From JAMHWF01 sp048500255 (GTDB lineage Bacteria > Pseudomonadota > Gammaproteobacteria > Burkholderiales > Burkholderiaceae_C): 64,000 nt of DNA. The stretch covers positions 124,001 through 188,000 of the forward strand of contig JASNYH010000003.1 of assembly GCA_048500255.1 (NCBI GenBank). The letters run 5' to 3'. Positions 16,368 through 27,122 of this stretch are shown here, piece after piece; within the stretch, counting starts at the first letter, position 1, and each line of letters begins with the position of its first letter. Position numbers and translations under genes: made by a program. The notes under the pieces are model-generated. The model saw only the letters and a program-made list of their open reading frames with translations, made no database searches and was not told the DNA's origin.

Positions 16368-19280
16368 ATGACCGCCAGAACCCCGAGTCTTCCCACGCAA
16401 ACGCCGGCTCGCGCCGTCGCTGCGCCGCCGGCGCAGCCGATCAGCGCCGAGGTGCTGGTCGAGAAGTATGCGAAGGGCGACGAGCGGACGGCGGACGAAG
16501 TTCGTGCGCGCGTCGCGCGTGCGCTGGCGTCGGTCGAGGCGCCCGAGCAGCGCGCCCACTGGGAGGCGCGTTTCCTCGACGCGCAGCAGCGCGGCTTCGT
16601 GCCCGCCGGGCGCATCAACTCGGCCGCCGGTACGGAGCTGACGGCGACGCTCATCAACTGCTTCGTGCAGCCGGTGGGCGACTCGATCGCGCAGGTCGAG
16701 GACGGCCACCCCGGCATCTACACCGCGCTGACCGAGGCGGCCGAGACGATGCGCCGCGGCGGCGGCGTCGGCTACGACTTCTCGCGCATCCGCCCGCGCG
16801 GCGCCTGGGTCGGCAGCACGCAGAGCAGCGCATCGGGGCCGGTGAGCTACATGCGCGTGTTCGACCGCTCGTGCGAGACGGTCGAAAGCGCCGGCTCGCG
16901 GCGCGGCGCGCAGATGGGCGTGCTGCGCTGCGACCACCCCGACATCGAGGAGTTCATCCACGCCAAGGACGGCGGCAGCCTGACCAACTTCAACATCTCG
17001 GTCGGCGTGACGGATGCCTTCATGCAGGCCGTCGAGAGCGACGCCGGCGTCGAGCTGGTGCACCGCGCCGAGCCCGGCCCGAAGCAGAAGGCCGACGGCG
17101 CCTGGCAGCGCGCCGACGGTCTGTGGGTGTACCGCCGCGTGCGCGCACGCGACCTGTGGGACCAGATCATGCGGTCGACCTACAACCACGCCGAGCCCGG
17201 CGTGCTGTTCCTCGACCGCATCAACGCCGACAACAACCTCGGCTACTGCGAGACGATCGCCGCCACCAACCCCTGCGCCGAGGAACCGCTGCCGCCCTAC
17301 GGCTGCTGCTGCCTCGGCTCGATCGACCTGACGCGCTTCGTCGTCGACCCCTTCGAGCCGACGGCGCGCTTCGACGAGGCCGCGATGGCCGAGCTGTGCC
17401 GCACCGCCGTGCGCATGCTCGACAACGTGCTCGACGCCACCGTGTGGCCGCTGCCGCAGCAGAACGACGAGGCGCGCGCCAAGCGCCGCGTCGGCCTCGG
17501 CTTCACGGGGCTGGGCGATGCGCTCGTCATGCTCAACCTGCGCTATGACACCGAGCCGGCGCGCGAGATGGCGCGCCGCATCTCGGCGGCGATGCGCGAC
17601 GCGTCGTACCACGCGTCGGTCGACCTGGCGGTCGAGCGCGGCGCCTTCCCGCTGTTCAATGCCGACCTGTATCTCTCGGGCGGGCGCTTCGCGTCGCGCC
17701 TGCCGGCCGAGCTGAAGGAGCGCATCCGTACGCACGGCATTCGCAACTCGCACCTGCTGGCGATCGCGCCCACCGGCACGATCAGCCTGGCGTTCGCCGA
17801 CAACGCGAGCAACGGCATCGAGCCGCCGTTCAGCTGGAGCTACACGCGCAAGAAGCGCATGGAAGACGGCACCTTCAAGGAATACGCCGTCGAGGACCAC
17901 GCCTGGCGCCTCTACCGCCACCTCAAGGGCGCCGACGCGACGCTGACACCGGCCTTCGTCACCGCGCTCGAGATGAGCGCCGAGAGCCACGCCGCGATGG
18001 TCGCCGCGGTGGCGCCCTACATCGACACGGCGATCAGCAAGACGGTCAACGTGCCGGCCGATTACCCGTATGCCGAGTTCCAGGGCCTGTACATGACGGC
18101 GTGGCAGGCCGGGCTCAAGGGCCTGGCGACCTACCGCCCGAACGCCGTGCTCGGCGCCGTGCTGAGCACGACGCCGCCCGCCACGCCCGAGCCGCTGACG
18201 CCGGCCGACGCGCGCCCGCTGCCCGACCGCCGCATGGCGCTCGAGCGGCTGCCGGCGCCGGTGCTGTCGTCGCTGCGCTGGCCTGGGCGGCCCGAGCTGC
18301 AGGCCGGCAACCCGGCGTGGACCTACATGATCCAGCACCCGAACGGCGAGTTCGCGCTGTTCGTCGGCGAACTGCCGGCCGACAACGGCCGCCAGCTGCC
18401 GTTCGAGGTGTGGGTCAACGGCGCCGAGCAGCCGCGCGGCATGGCGGCGCTGGCCAAGACGCTGTCGATGGACCTGCGCGCCAACGACGCGGCGTGGATC
18501 GAGCTCAAGCTCGACGCGCTCGCCACGGTGGCCGAGGAGCGCGCCTTCGAGATGCCGTTCCCGCCGCACGGCGAGCGGCGCCTGTTCCCCGGCGTCGTCG
18601 CGGCGACGGCGGCCGTCATCCGCTGGCGCTGCGAGCAGCTCGGCGCGCTCGTCGAGGGCGGCGCGACGCCGGTGCTCGACGCGATGTTCAGCCGCGACGA
18701 GCCGCGTACCGGCGTTTCGGGCACGCTGGCCTGGGCCGTCGACGTCGACAACCCGGCGACCGGTGAGAGCTTCACGCTGACGCTCAAGGAGGTGACGCTG
18801 CCCGCCGGCGACGGCGCGACGACGACGCGGCCCTGCGCGATCGGCTTCACCGGCAACTATCCGCGTGCGCTCGACGGCCTGGCGCGGCTGCTGTCGCTCG
18901 ACATGCGTGTCGTCGATCCGGCGTGGATCGGCATGAAGCTGCGCAAGCTGCTCAACGTCGGCGAGCCGCTCGGTCACTTCATGGCGCCCGTGCCCGATCT
19001 CGCCGGCGGCACGCGGCGCCAGCAGGTATGGCCGTCGACCGTCGCCTATGTCGCGCGGCTGATCATCCACCGCTACGCCATGCTCGGCGTGCTCGACGAG
19101 CAGGGCTATCCGCTGCGCGAGATGGGCATCCTCGAATCGCCGTCGCCGCGCGGCGCCGCCGGCCCCGCCGCCGGGCCGATGGCCGGCCGGCCGTGCCCCG
19201 AGTGCGGCAATGCCACGATGATCCACAAGGACGGCTGCGACTTCTGCACCGCCTGCGGCTACGTCGGGGCCTGCGGATAG
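16368..19280 (+). CDS. nrdJ: adenosylcobalamin-dependent (class II) ribonucleotide reductase
   Basis: A 970-residue NrdJ. It reduces ribonucleotides to deoxyribonucleotides with a cobalamin-generated thiyl radical, independently of oxygen. The catalytic set is complete: Cys98 in INCFV and Cys314 in YGCCCLG as the redox pair, and Asn301-Pro-Cys303-Ala-Glu305 as the radical site. APTGTISLAFADNASNGIEP lies near residue 465. The C-terminal third holds two TSCPD-type repeats (about 650-770 and 780-900), then a zinc-ribbon-like tail of six cysteines (CPECG, CDFCTACG, final Cys) that probably re-reduces the active site. The start is the ATG at 16368 behind AGGAGA. A 9-bp direct repeat GCGCACAGG (16319 and 16349) lies just upstream. 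Confidence 0.93.
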   Translation: MTARTPSLPTQTPARAVAAPPAQPISAEVLVEKYAKGDERTADEVRARVARALASVEAPEQRAHWEARFLDAQQRGFVPAGRINSAAGTELTATLINCFVQPVGDSIAQVEDGHPGIYTALTEAAETMRRGGGVGYDFSRIRPRGAWVGSTQSSASGPVSYMRVFDRSCETVESAGSRRGAQMGVLRCDHPDIEEFIHAKDGGSLTNFNISVGVTDAFMQAVESDAGVELVHRAEPGPKQKADGAWQRADGLWVYRRVRARDLWDQIMRSTYNHAEPGVLFLDRINADNNLGYCETIAATNPCAEEPLPPYGCCCLGSIDLTRFVVDPFEPTARFDEAAMAELCRTAVRMLDNVLDATVWPLPQQNDEARAKRRVGLGFTGLGDALVMLNLRYDTEPAREMARRISAAMRDASYHASVDLAVERGAFPLFNADLYLSGGRFASRLPAELKERIRTHGIRNSHLLAIAPTGTISLAFADNASNGIEPPFSWSYTRKKRMEDGTFKEYAVEDHAWRLYRHLKGADATLTPAFVTALEMSAESHAAMVAAVAPYIDTAISKTVNVPADYPYAEFQGLYMTAWQAGLKGLATYRPNAVLGAVLSTTPPATPEPLTPADARPLPDRRMALERLPAPVLSSLRWPGRPELQAGNPAWTYMIQHPNGEFALFVGELPADNGRQLPFEVWVNGAEQPRGMAALAKTLSMDLRANDAAWIELKLDALATVAEERAFEMPFPPHGERRLFPGVVAATAAVIRWRCEQLGALVEGGATPVLDAMFSRDEPRTGVSGTLAWAVDVDNPATGESFTLTLKEVTLPAGDGATTTRPCAIGFTGNYPRALDGLARLLSLDMRVVDPAWIGMKLRKLLNVGEPLGHFMAPVPDLAGGTRRQQVWPSTVAYVARLIIHRYAMLGVLDEQGYPLREMGILESPSPRGAAGPAAGPMAGRPCPECGNATMIHKDGCDFCTACGYVGACG

Positions 19281-19297
19281 GCGCCGGGAGCGAAGCC

Positions 19298-19719
19298 ATG
19301 CCGGGCAGCGATGCGGCACCGATGGCGGACGGCCCCCTGCCGCCCTGCCGCGTGCTCTACATCGAGGACCATCCGCTCGGCATGGCTTTCGTCGAGGAGA
19401 TGCTGGCGCAGTTCCCGGGCGTCACGCTGCTGAAGGCGACGACGGGGCGCGAGGGTATCGACAAGGTGCGCCGCGAGCAGCCCGACCTCGTGCTGCTCGA
19501 CATGCACCTGCCCGACATCAGCGGGCTCGAGGTCGTGCGCGCGCTCAACGAAGTGATCGCCACCGGCCATCCGCGCGTCATCCTGTTGACGGCCGACACG
19601 CTGTCGATGGACATCATCAAGGCGATGAGCCTGGGCGCGCACGAGTACTGGATCAAGCCGGTCGACCGTGCGCGGCTCGAGTCGGCGCTGCGCCACGCGC
19701 CGCACGGGCCGCGCACCGG

Positions 19720-19723
<4 letters not shown>
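19298..19723 (+). CDS. single-domain response regulator (receiver only)
   Basis: A 141-residue CheY-like receiver with the full conserved set: Glu23/Asp24, phospho-acceptor Asp68 (LVLLDMHLPD), Thr98 (VILLTAD) and Lys120 (EYWIKPVD). There is no output domain. It starts 17 bp after nrdJ behind GGGAG, and its stop overlaps the start of the sigma54 activator gene by ATGA. No histidine kinase gene is in the window. The overlap suggests that this receiver and the adjoining activator work together, as if an NtrC-like protein had been split into two polypeptides. Confidence 0.88.
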
Positions 19724-21150
<1,427 letters not shown>

Positions 21151-21168
21151 CGCGCCGATCTCGGCAAC

Positions 21169-21219
21169 TGTCCGACACCCGGACGCCCAACCGTCGGACA
21201 GATGTCCGACGAGCGGACA
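21169..21219. promoter_or_regulatory. two palindromic upstream activator sites for the sigma54 activator
   Basis: TGTCCG-ACACC-CGGACG (21169-21185) and TGTCCG-ACGAG-CGGACA (21203-21219) share the same spacing and lie 34 bp apart, about three helical turns. Between them GTCGGACA-GA-TGTCCGAC (21193-21210) is a perfect 8-bp inverted repeat built from the same half-sites. They lie about 145-180 bp upstream of the predicted start site, the usual enhancer distance for sigma54 activators. Binding by the product of the gene at 19720 is inferred. Confidence 0.75.
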
Positions 21220-21328
21220 GCGGCTCTCCTCCAGACCGGCTGTTTCGAGCGCGTGCTTACGGTGGGCCCAGTGCCAAGAGGCGCCTCGGAGGATGTCTTC
21301 TAAGGGTTTGCACTCAATCCGTGCGGTC

Positions 21329-21344
21329 TGGCATGTCCATTGCG
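21329..21344 (+). promoter_or_regulatory. sigma54 (-24/-12) promoter of the liv-type operon
   Basis: TGGCATGTCCATTGCG matches the TGGCAC-N5-TTGC consensus with the invariant GG and GC exactly 10 bases apart. The predicted start of transcription is near 21355, 23 bases before the ATG at 21378. This rules out the earlier in-frame ATG at 21321 as translation start. A further TGTCCA...CGGACA pair (21334-21357) straddles the promoter. Confidence 0.82.
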
Positions 21345-21377
21345 CAAGCAGCGGACACCGCACGAGGAGACCTGACG

Positions 21378-22589
21378 ATGAACCGCATGCCGATTCCGAC
21401 CCGTCGACTGCTGCTGGCCCTGGCCGCCGCCGCGGCAACTCTGCCTGCCGCTGCGTTGGCGCAGTCCAAGGGCGAGATCAAGATCGCCGTCATCCAGAGC
21501 AAGACGGGCCCGCTCGAGGCCTATGCCAAGCAGATGATCGTTGGCTTCCAGATGGGCCTGGAGTACGCGACGGGCGGCAGCATGGAAGTGGCGGGCAAGA
21601 AGCTCGTCGTCATCGAGAAGGACGACCAGGGCAAGCCCGACGTCGGCAAGGCGCAGCTCGCCGCGGCCTACGCCGACGACAAGGTCGACATCGCCGTCGG
21701 CCCGACCGCGAGCCCCGTCGCGCTGGCGATGCTGCCGGTGGCCGAGGAGTACAAGAAGATCCTGCTCGTCGAGCCGGCCGTCGCCGACAGCATCACCGGC
21801 GACAAGTGGAACAGGTACATCTTCCGCACCGGCCGCAACAGCAGCCAGGACGCCGCCGCCAACGCCGCCGCGCTCGACCGCGAGGGCAACGTCGTCGCCG
21901 TGCTGGCCAACGACAACGCGTTCGGGCGCGACGCCGTGAAGGCGTCGAAGGACTTCACGAAGAAGGCCAAGATCGTCCACGAGGAGTACCTGCCGGTCGG
22001 CACGACGGACTTCACCGCCGGCCTGCAGCGCATCATCGACAAGTTGAAGGACCAACCGGGCAACAAGTACCTGTCGGTCGTCTGGTCGGGCGCGCCGACG
22101 CCGTTCCCGAAGATCGCCGATCTCGAGCTCGACAAGCGCTACGGCATCAAGCTCGCGACCGGCGGCAACATCCTGCCGGCAATGGTGGCGTACAAGAACT
22201 TCCCCGGCATGGAAGGCGCGCTGTACTACTACTTCGGCATCCCGAAGAACAAGGCCAACGAGTGGCTCGTGGCCAATCACTACAGCCGGTTCAAGAACCC
22301 GCCCGACTTCTTCACCGCCGGCGGCATGAGCGCGGCGATGGCGGTCGTCGAGGCGCTGAAGAAATCGGGCGGCGACACCAATACCAACAAGCTCATCCGC
22401 ACGATGGAAGGCATGAGCTTCGAGACGCCCAAGGGCACGATGACCTTCCGCAAGGAGGACCATCAGGCGATGCAGGACATGTACCACTTCCGCATCAAGA
22501 ACGACCCGGCGTTCGCCTGGGGCGTGCCCGAACTCGTGCGCACGATCCCGGCCGCCGAGCTGCAGATCCCGATCCGCAACACGCGCTGA
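21378..22589 (+). CDS. branched-chain amino acid-type ABC transporter, periplasmic substrate-binding protein
   Basis: A 403-residue LivJ-like binding protein with a cleavable signal (TRRLLLALAAAAATLPAAALA, cut before QSKGE) and a type I periplasmic fold: IKIAVIQSKTGPLEAYAKQ at the mature N-terminus and VAVLANDNAFGRDAV around residue 175. The start is the ATG at 21378 behind GAGGAGA. It heads an operon with two ATPases, two permeases and an alpha/beta hydrolase, controlled by a sigma54 promoter. The family binds amino acids but also amides, aromatics and other small acids. Placement near leucine genes is suggestive only; the substrate is open. Confidence 0.87.
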   Translation: MNRMPIPTRRLLLALAAAAATLPAAALAQSKGEIKIAVIQSKTGPLEAYAKQMIVGFQMGLEYATGGSMEVAGKKLVVIEKDDQGKPDVGKAQLAAAYADDKVDIAVGPTASPVALAMLPVAEEYKKILLVEPAVADSITGDKWNRYIFRTGRNSSQDAAANAAALDREGNVVAVLANDNAFGRDAVKASKDFTKKAKIVHEEYLPVGTTDFTAGLQRIIDKLKDQPGNKYLSVVWSGAPTPFPKIADLELDKRYGIKLATGGNILPAMVAYKNFPGMEGALYYYFGIPKNKANEWLVANHYSRFKNPPDFFTAGGMSAAMAVVEALKKSGGDTNTNKLIRTMEGMSFETPKGTMTFRKEDHQAMQDMYHFRIKNDPAFAWGVPELVRTIPAAELQIPIRNTR

Positions 22590-22629
22590 AGGCGCGTGTT
22601 GCGGCGAGCCGCGTCCGCACGGCTCCCCC

Positions 22630-22652
22630 GAGCCCCCTCCAGGAGGGGGCTC
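22630..22652. repeat. GC-rich palindromic repeat between binding-protein and ATPase genes
   Basis: GAGCCCCCT-CCAGG-AGGGGGCTC is a perfect 9-bp stem with a 5-base loop, 41 bp after the binding-protein stop. No T-run follows, so it is not a Rho-independent terminator. Similar REP-like elements after binding-protein genes are known to protect upstream mRNA and raise binding-protein output; that role here is inferred. Confidence 0.6.
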
Positions 22653-22697
22653 CAGCCAGAGTGACACGCCCGGTCTGCGACCGGGCGCGATGCCCCG

Positions 22698-23452
22698 ATG
22701 CTCGAAACGCAAGACTTGACGATCCGGTTCGGCGGCCATGTGGCCGTCGATGCGGTGTCGTGCCGCTTCGAGCCGGGCACGCTGACGGCCATCGTCGGGC
22801 CCAACGGCGCCGGCAAGACGACCTACTTCAACCTGATCAGCGGCCAGCTGCCCGCCAGCGAGGGCCGCGTGCTGCTCGACGGCGAGGACCTGACGCCGCT
22901 GCCGGCGCCGACGCGCACGCGGCGCGGCCTCGGGCGTGCGTTCCAGCTGACGCAGCTGTTCCCCAACCTCACGGTGCAGGAGAACGTGCGGCTGGCCGTG
23001 CAGGCGCGCTGCGGCGGCGGCATGGAGCTGCTGAAGGTCTGGCTCGACCGCAAGGCCTGGATCGACGAGGCGCGCGAACTGCTGGCGCGCGTGCAGCTCG
23101 GCGACAAGCTCGACCAGCACGCCGCCGCGCTGCCGCACGGCGATCAGCGCAAGCTCGAGGTGGCGCTGCTGATGGCGCTCGATCCCAAGGTCTACATGTT
23201 CGACGAGCCGACCGCCGGCATGAGCGTCGACGACGTGCCCGTGATCCTCGACCTGATCCGCGCGCTGAAGGCGCGGCGCGACCGCACCATCCTGCTCGTC
23301 GAGCACAAGATGGACGTCGTGCGCGAGCTGTCGGATCGCATCGTCGTGCTGCACAACGGGCAGCTCGTTGCCGACGGCGAGCCTGCGGCAGTCATTGCCA
23401 GCCCCGTCGTGCAGCAGGCCTATCTCGGCGTCGTGCCGGAGGAGGCGACGAC

Positions 23453-23456
<4 letters not shown>
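22698..23456 (+). CDS. branched-chain amino acid-type ABC transporter ATP-binding protein (LivG-like)
   Basis: A 252-residue ATPase: Walker A GPNGAGKTT near residue 35, a signature written LPHGDQRKLEVA instead of LSGGQ, and Walker B VYMFDEPTAGM followed by the H-loop LLVEHKMD. The deviant signature is normal for this LivG branch. It powers uptake together with the LivF-like subunit. It is separated from the binding-protein gene by 108 bp containing a hairpin, and overlaps the next gene by GTGA. Confidence 0.9.
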
Positions 23457-24183
<727 letters not shown>

Positions 24184-24187
<4 letters not shown>

Positions 24188-25200
24188 GCAGCGTGGTGAC
24201 GGCACAGACGCCGGCGCAGGCGCCGCAGGCGATCCCCAAGGCGGCGTTCGACTGGAAGCCGATCGCGCTGCTCGTCGGCGTGATGCTGCTCGCCGTGCCG
24301 GCGATCGGCAGCACCAGCAGCTGGATCACGCTGACCGTCGCCGGCCTGGCGATGGGACTGATCGTCTTCGTCATCGCGTCGGGCCTGACGCTCGTGTTCG
24401 GCCTGATGGACGTGCTCAACTTCGGTCACGGCGTGTTCATCGCGCTCGGCGCCTTCGTCGCCACCAGCGTGATGGGTTGGGGCGCCGCCGCCGGCTGGGG
24501 CGGCGTGGCGGGCATGTTCGCGGCGATGCTCGTCGCGATGGCCGTCGCGGGCGCGGTGGGCTGGGCCTTCGAGCGCGTCATCGTGCGCCCCGTCTACGGG
24601 CTGCACCTGAAGCAGATCCTGATCACGATGGGCGGCATGATCGTCGGCGAAGAGATCATCAAGGTGATCTGGGGCCCGCTGCAGATCGCGCTGCCGCTGC
24701 CCGACGCGCTGCGCGGTGCCTGGTACTTCGGCGACGCGGCGATCGAGAAGTACCGCGTGCTGGCGGCGGCGATCGGGCTGGTCGTCTTCGCGGCGCTCGT
24801 CTTCACGCTCAACCGCACCAAGATCGGCCTCTTGATCCGCGCCGGCGTGCAGGACCGCAGCATGGTCGAGGCGCTGGGCTACCGCATCCGGCAACTGTTC
24901 GTCGGCGTGTTCGTCGCCGGCTCGGCGCTCGCCGGGCTGGGCGGCGTGCTGTGGGCCTTCTATCAGCAGAGCGTGATCCCGCAGATCGGCGCGCAGGTCA
25001 ACGTGCTGATCTTCATCGTCATCATCATCGGCGGCCTCGGCAGCACCTTCGGCTGCTTCGTCGGCGCGCTGCTCGTCGGCCTGATGGCCAACTACACCGG
25101 CTTTCTCGCGCCCAAGGTGGCGCTGTTCTCCAACATCGCGCTGATGGTCGCGATCCTGCTGTGGCGGCCGCAGGGGCTGTATCCGGTGGCGAATCGATGA
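24184..25200 (+). CDS. branched-chain amino acid-type ABC transporter permease (LivH-like)
   Basis: A 338-residue inner-membrane permease with about eight to nine helices. Diagnostic are GLTLVFGLMDVLNFGHGVF around residue 67 and GGLGSTFGCFVGALLVGL near residue 285, both standard in LivH. An unusual N-terminal extension of about 25 Ala/Pro/Gln-rich residues precedes the first helix. It overlaps both neighbours by ATGA and forms the translocation pore with the LivM-like subunit. Confidence 0.9.
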
Positions 25201-26276
25201 GCGCGCTCGACAGAATCTTGTCGCACGATCCGCCGCGCAGCCGCTGGCTGGCGGCGGCGCTCGTCGCCATCCTGGTCGTGCTCGCGCTGGCGCCGTTCCT
25301 GTTCCCCGGTGCCAAGTCGATGTCGGTGGCGGCCAAGGCGCTCGTCTTCATCCTGCTCGTCGCGAGCTACGACCTGCTGCTGGGCTACACCGGCATCGTC
25401 AGCTTCGCGCACACCATGTTCTTCGGCATCGGCGCCTACGGCGTGGCGATCGCGAGCGAGCGGCTCGGCGCCGGGTGGGGTTCGGTCGCGCTGGGGCTGG
25501 CGGCGGCGCTCGCCGCGTCCGTCGCGCTGTCGCTCGTCATCGGCCTGTTCAGCCTGCGCGTCAAGGCGATCTTCTTCGCGATGATCACGCTGGCCGTGGC
25601 GTCGGCGTTCCAGACGCTGGCGTCGCAACTGAGCGACTTCACCGGCGGCGAGGACGGGCTGACCTTCCGCAACCCCGAGTGGCTGAGCCCGAGCTTCGAG
25701 CCCTTCGAGAGCGAGGTGCTGGGCCTGCTGATCGACGGCAAGGCGATCACCTACTGGGCGATCTACGCCGCGGTGCTCGTGCTGTTCCTGCTGCTGCTGC
25801 GCATCGTCAACTCGCCGTTCGGCCGCGTGCTGCAGGCGATCCGCGAGAACGACTTCCGCGCCGAGGCGATCGGCTACCGCACGGTGGTCTATCGCACGCT
25901 GTCGAACGTGCTGGCGGCGTTGTTCGCCACGCTCGCGGGTGCATTGCTCGCACTGTGGCTGCGCTACGTCGGCCCCGACACGACGCTGTCGTTCGAGATC
26001 ATGCTCGATATCCTCCTCATCGTCGTGATCGGCGGCATGGGCACGCTGTACGGCGCGGTCGTCGGCGCGGTGCTGTTCGTCGTTGCGCAGAACTACCTGC
26101 AGGACCTGCTGCGCCTCGGCGCCGGCGTGCTCGAAGGCGTGCCCGTCGTCGGTGCCTTCGTCGACCCGGACCGCTGGCTGCTCTGGCTGGGCCTGCTGTT
26201 CGTGCTGTCGGTCTATCACTTCCCGACCGGCGTGGTCGGCAAGCTGCGCGCGATGGCGGTGCGCTGGCGGTCGTGA
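25197..26276 (+). CDS. branched-chain amino acid-type ABC transporter permease (LivM-like)
   Basis: A 359-residue inner-membrane permease with about nine to ten helices. The LivM pattern is visible: DLLLGYTGIVSFAHTMFFG near residue 58, QAIRENDFRAEAIGY near residue 215 and VVIGGMGTLYGAVVGAVLF near residue 275. It starts within the stop of the LivH-like gene (ATGA) and ends 2 bp before the hydrolase ATG. It is the last transporter subunit of the sigma54-controlled operon. Confidence 0.9.
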   Translation: MSALDRILSHDPPRSRWLAAALVAILVVLALAPFLFPGAKSMSVAAKALVFILLVASYDLLLGYTGIVSFAHTMFFGIGAYGVAIASERLGAGWGSVALGLAAALAASVALSLVIGLFSLRVKAIFFAMITLAVASAFQTLASQLSDFTGGEDGLTFRNPEWLSPSFEPFESEVLGLLIDGKAITYWAIYAAVLVLFLLLLRIVNSPFGRVLQAIRENDFRAEAIGYRTVVYRTLSNVLAALFATLAGALLALWLRYVGPDTTLSFEIMLDILLIVVIGGMGTLYGAVVGAVLFVVAQNYLQDLLRLGAGVLEGVPVVGAFVDPDRWLLWLGLLFVLSVYHFPTGVVGKLRAMAVRWRS

Positions 26277-26278
26277 CG

Positions 26279-27118
26279 ATGAGCTTCGCTTCGCACTACG
26301 TCGGCTGCGCCGGCCGCGAGATCCACTACACCGAGTGGGGCGCGCAGCACGCCGAGACCGTGATCGCCTGGCACGGCTTGGCGCGCACCGGCCGCGACAT
26401 GGACGACATCGCGGCGCACCTGGCGCAGCGCTGGCGCGTGATCTGCCCCGACACGATCGGCCGCGGCCTGTCGCAGTGGAGCCCCGAGCCGGCGCGCGAA
26501 TACTGCCTCGCGTTCTACGTGCGGCTCGCCGTCGAGCTGGTCGACCGGCTCGGCATCGAGCGCTGCCACTGGCTCGGCACGTCGATGGGCGGTGCGATCG
26601 GCACGCTGGCCGCCGCTGGCCCGCTGCGTGGGCGCGTGCGGCGCCTCGTGCTCAACGACAACGGCCCGCAGCTCGCGCCGGCGGCGATCGATCGCATCCG
26701 CAGCTATGCCGGGCGGCCGGCGGCGTTCGACACCGTGACCGAGCTGGAGCAGTACTTCCGCACCGTCTACAAGCCCTACGGCTGGTTGAGCGACGCGCAA
26801 TGGCGGCGCCTGACCGAGACCTCGGTGCGCCGCCTGCCCGACGGCCGCGTCACGCCGCACTACGACCCGGCGATGGTGCAGCAGTTCGTCAACTTCCCCG
26901 ACGACTACACGCTGTGGGACGCCTGGGACACGCTCGACCTCCCGGTGCTGTGCCTGCGCGGCGAGCACTCCGACCTGCTGCTGCGCGAGACGGCCGAGGC
27001 GATGCGCAACCGCGGCCCGCGCGCCGTCGTCGTCGAGATCGCCGACTGCGGCCACGCGCCGGCGCTCAACGTGCCGGAGCAGTTCGCGCTGGTGGAGCGG
27101 TTCTTCGCGGCGGAGTGA
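26279..27118 (+). CDS. alpha/beta hydrolase
   Basis: A 279-residue alpha/beta-hydrolase-fold enzyme. The nucleophile elbow is GTSMGG with Ser102. The oxyanion region is WHGLARTGRDMDD near residue 31, and the catalytic His lies in DCGHAPAL close to the C-terminus. It is the last gene of the liv-type operon, 2 bp after the LivM-like stop, so it probably acts on the imported compound, for instance an ester or amide. That is inference from position. Its stop lies only 4 bp from the convergent restriction gene, and no terminator is visible between them. Confidence 0.83.
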   Translation: MSFASHYVGCAGREIHYTEWGAQHAETVIAWHGLARTGRDMDDIAAHLAQRWRVICPDTIGRGLSQWSPEPAREYCLAFYVRLAVELVDRLGIERCHWLGTSMGGAIGTLAAAGPLRGRVRRLVLNDNGPQLAPAAIDRIRSYAGRPAAFDTVTELEQYFRTVYKPYGWLSDAQWRRLTETSVRRLPDGRVTPHYDPAMVQQFVNFPDDYTLWDAWDTLDLPVLCLRGEHSDLLLRETAEAMRNRGPRAVVVEIADCGHAPALNVPEQFALVERFFAAE

Positions 27119-27122
27119 TCCT

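Noticed and set aside
15342..19319. 1325-codon open frame antisense to the EamA gene and nrdJ
   Set aside because: Shadow of strong codon bias in GC-rich DNA. It has Arg/Ala-rich, family-less sequence, while the plus strand encodes a complete NrdJ with catalytic residues.
21321..21377. Earlier in-frame start for the transporter binding protein
   Set aside because: It lies before and inside the -24/-12 promoter. The ATG at 21378 has a good Shine-Dalgarno and begins the signal peptide.
22630..22652. Hairpin considered as Rho-independent terminator
   Set aside because: No T-run on either side, and the downstream genes clearly belong to the same transporter.
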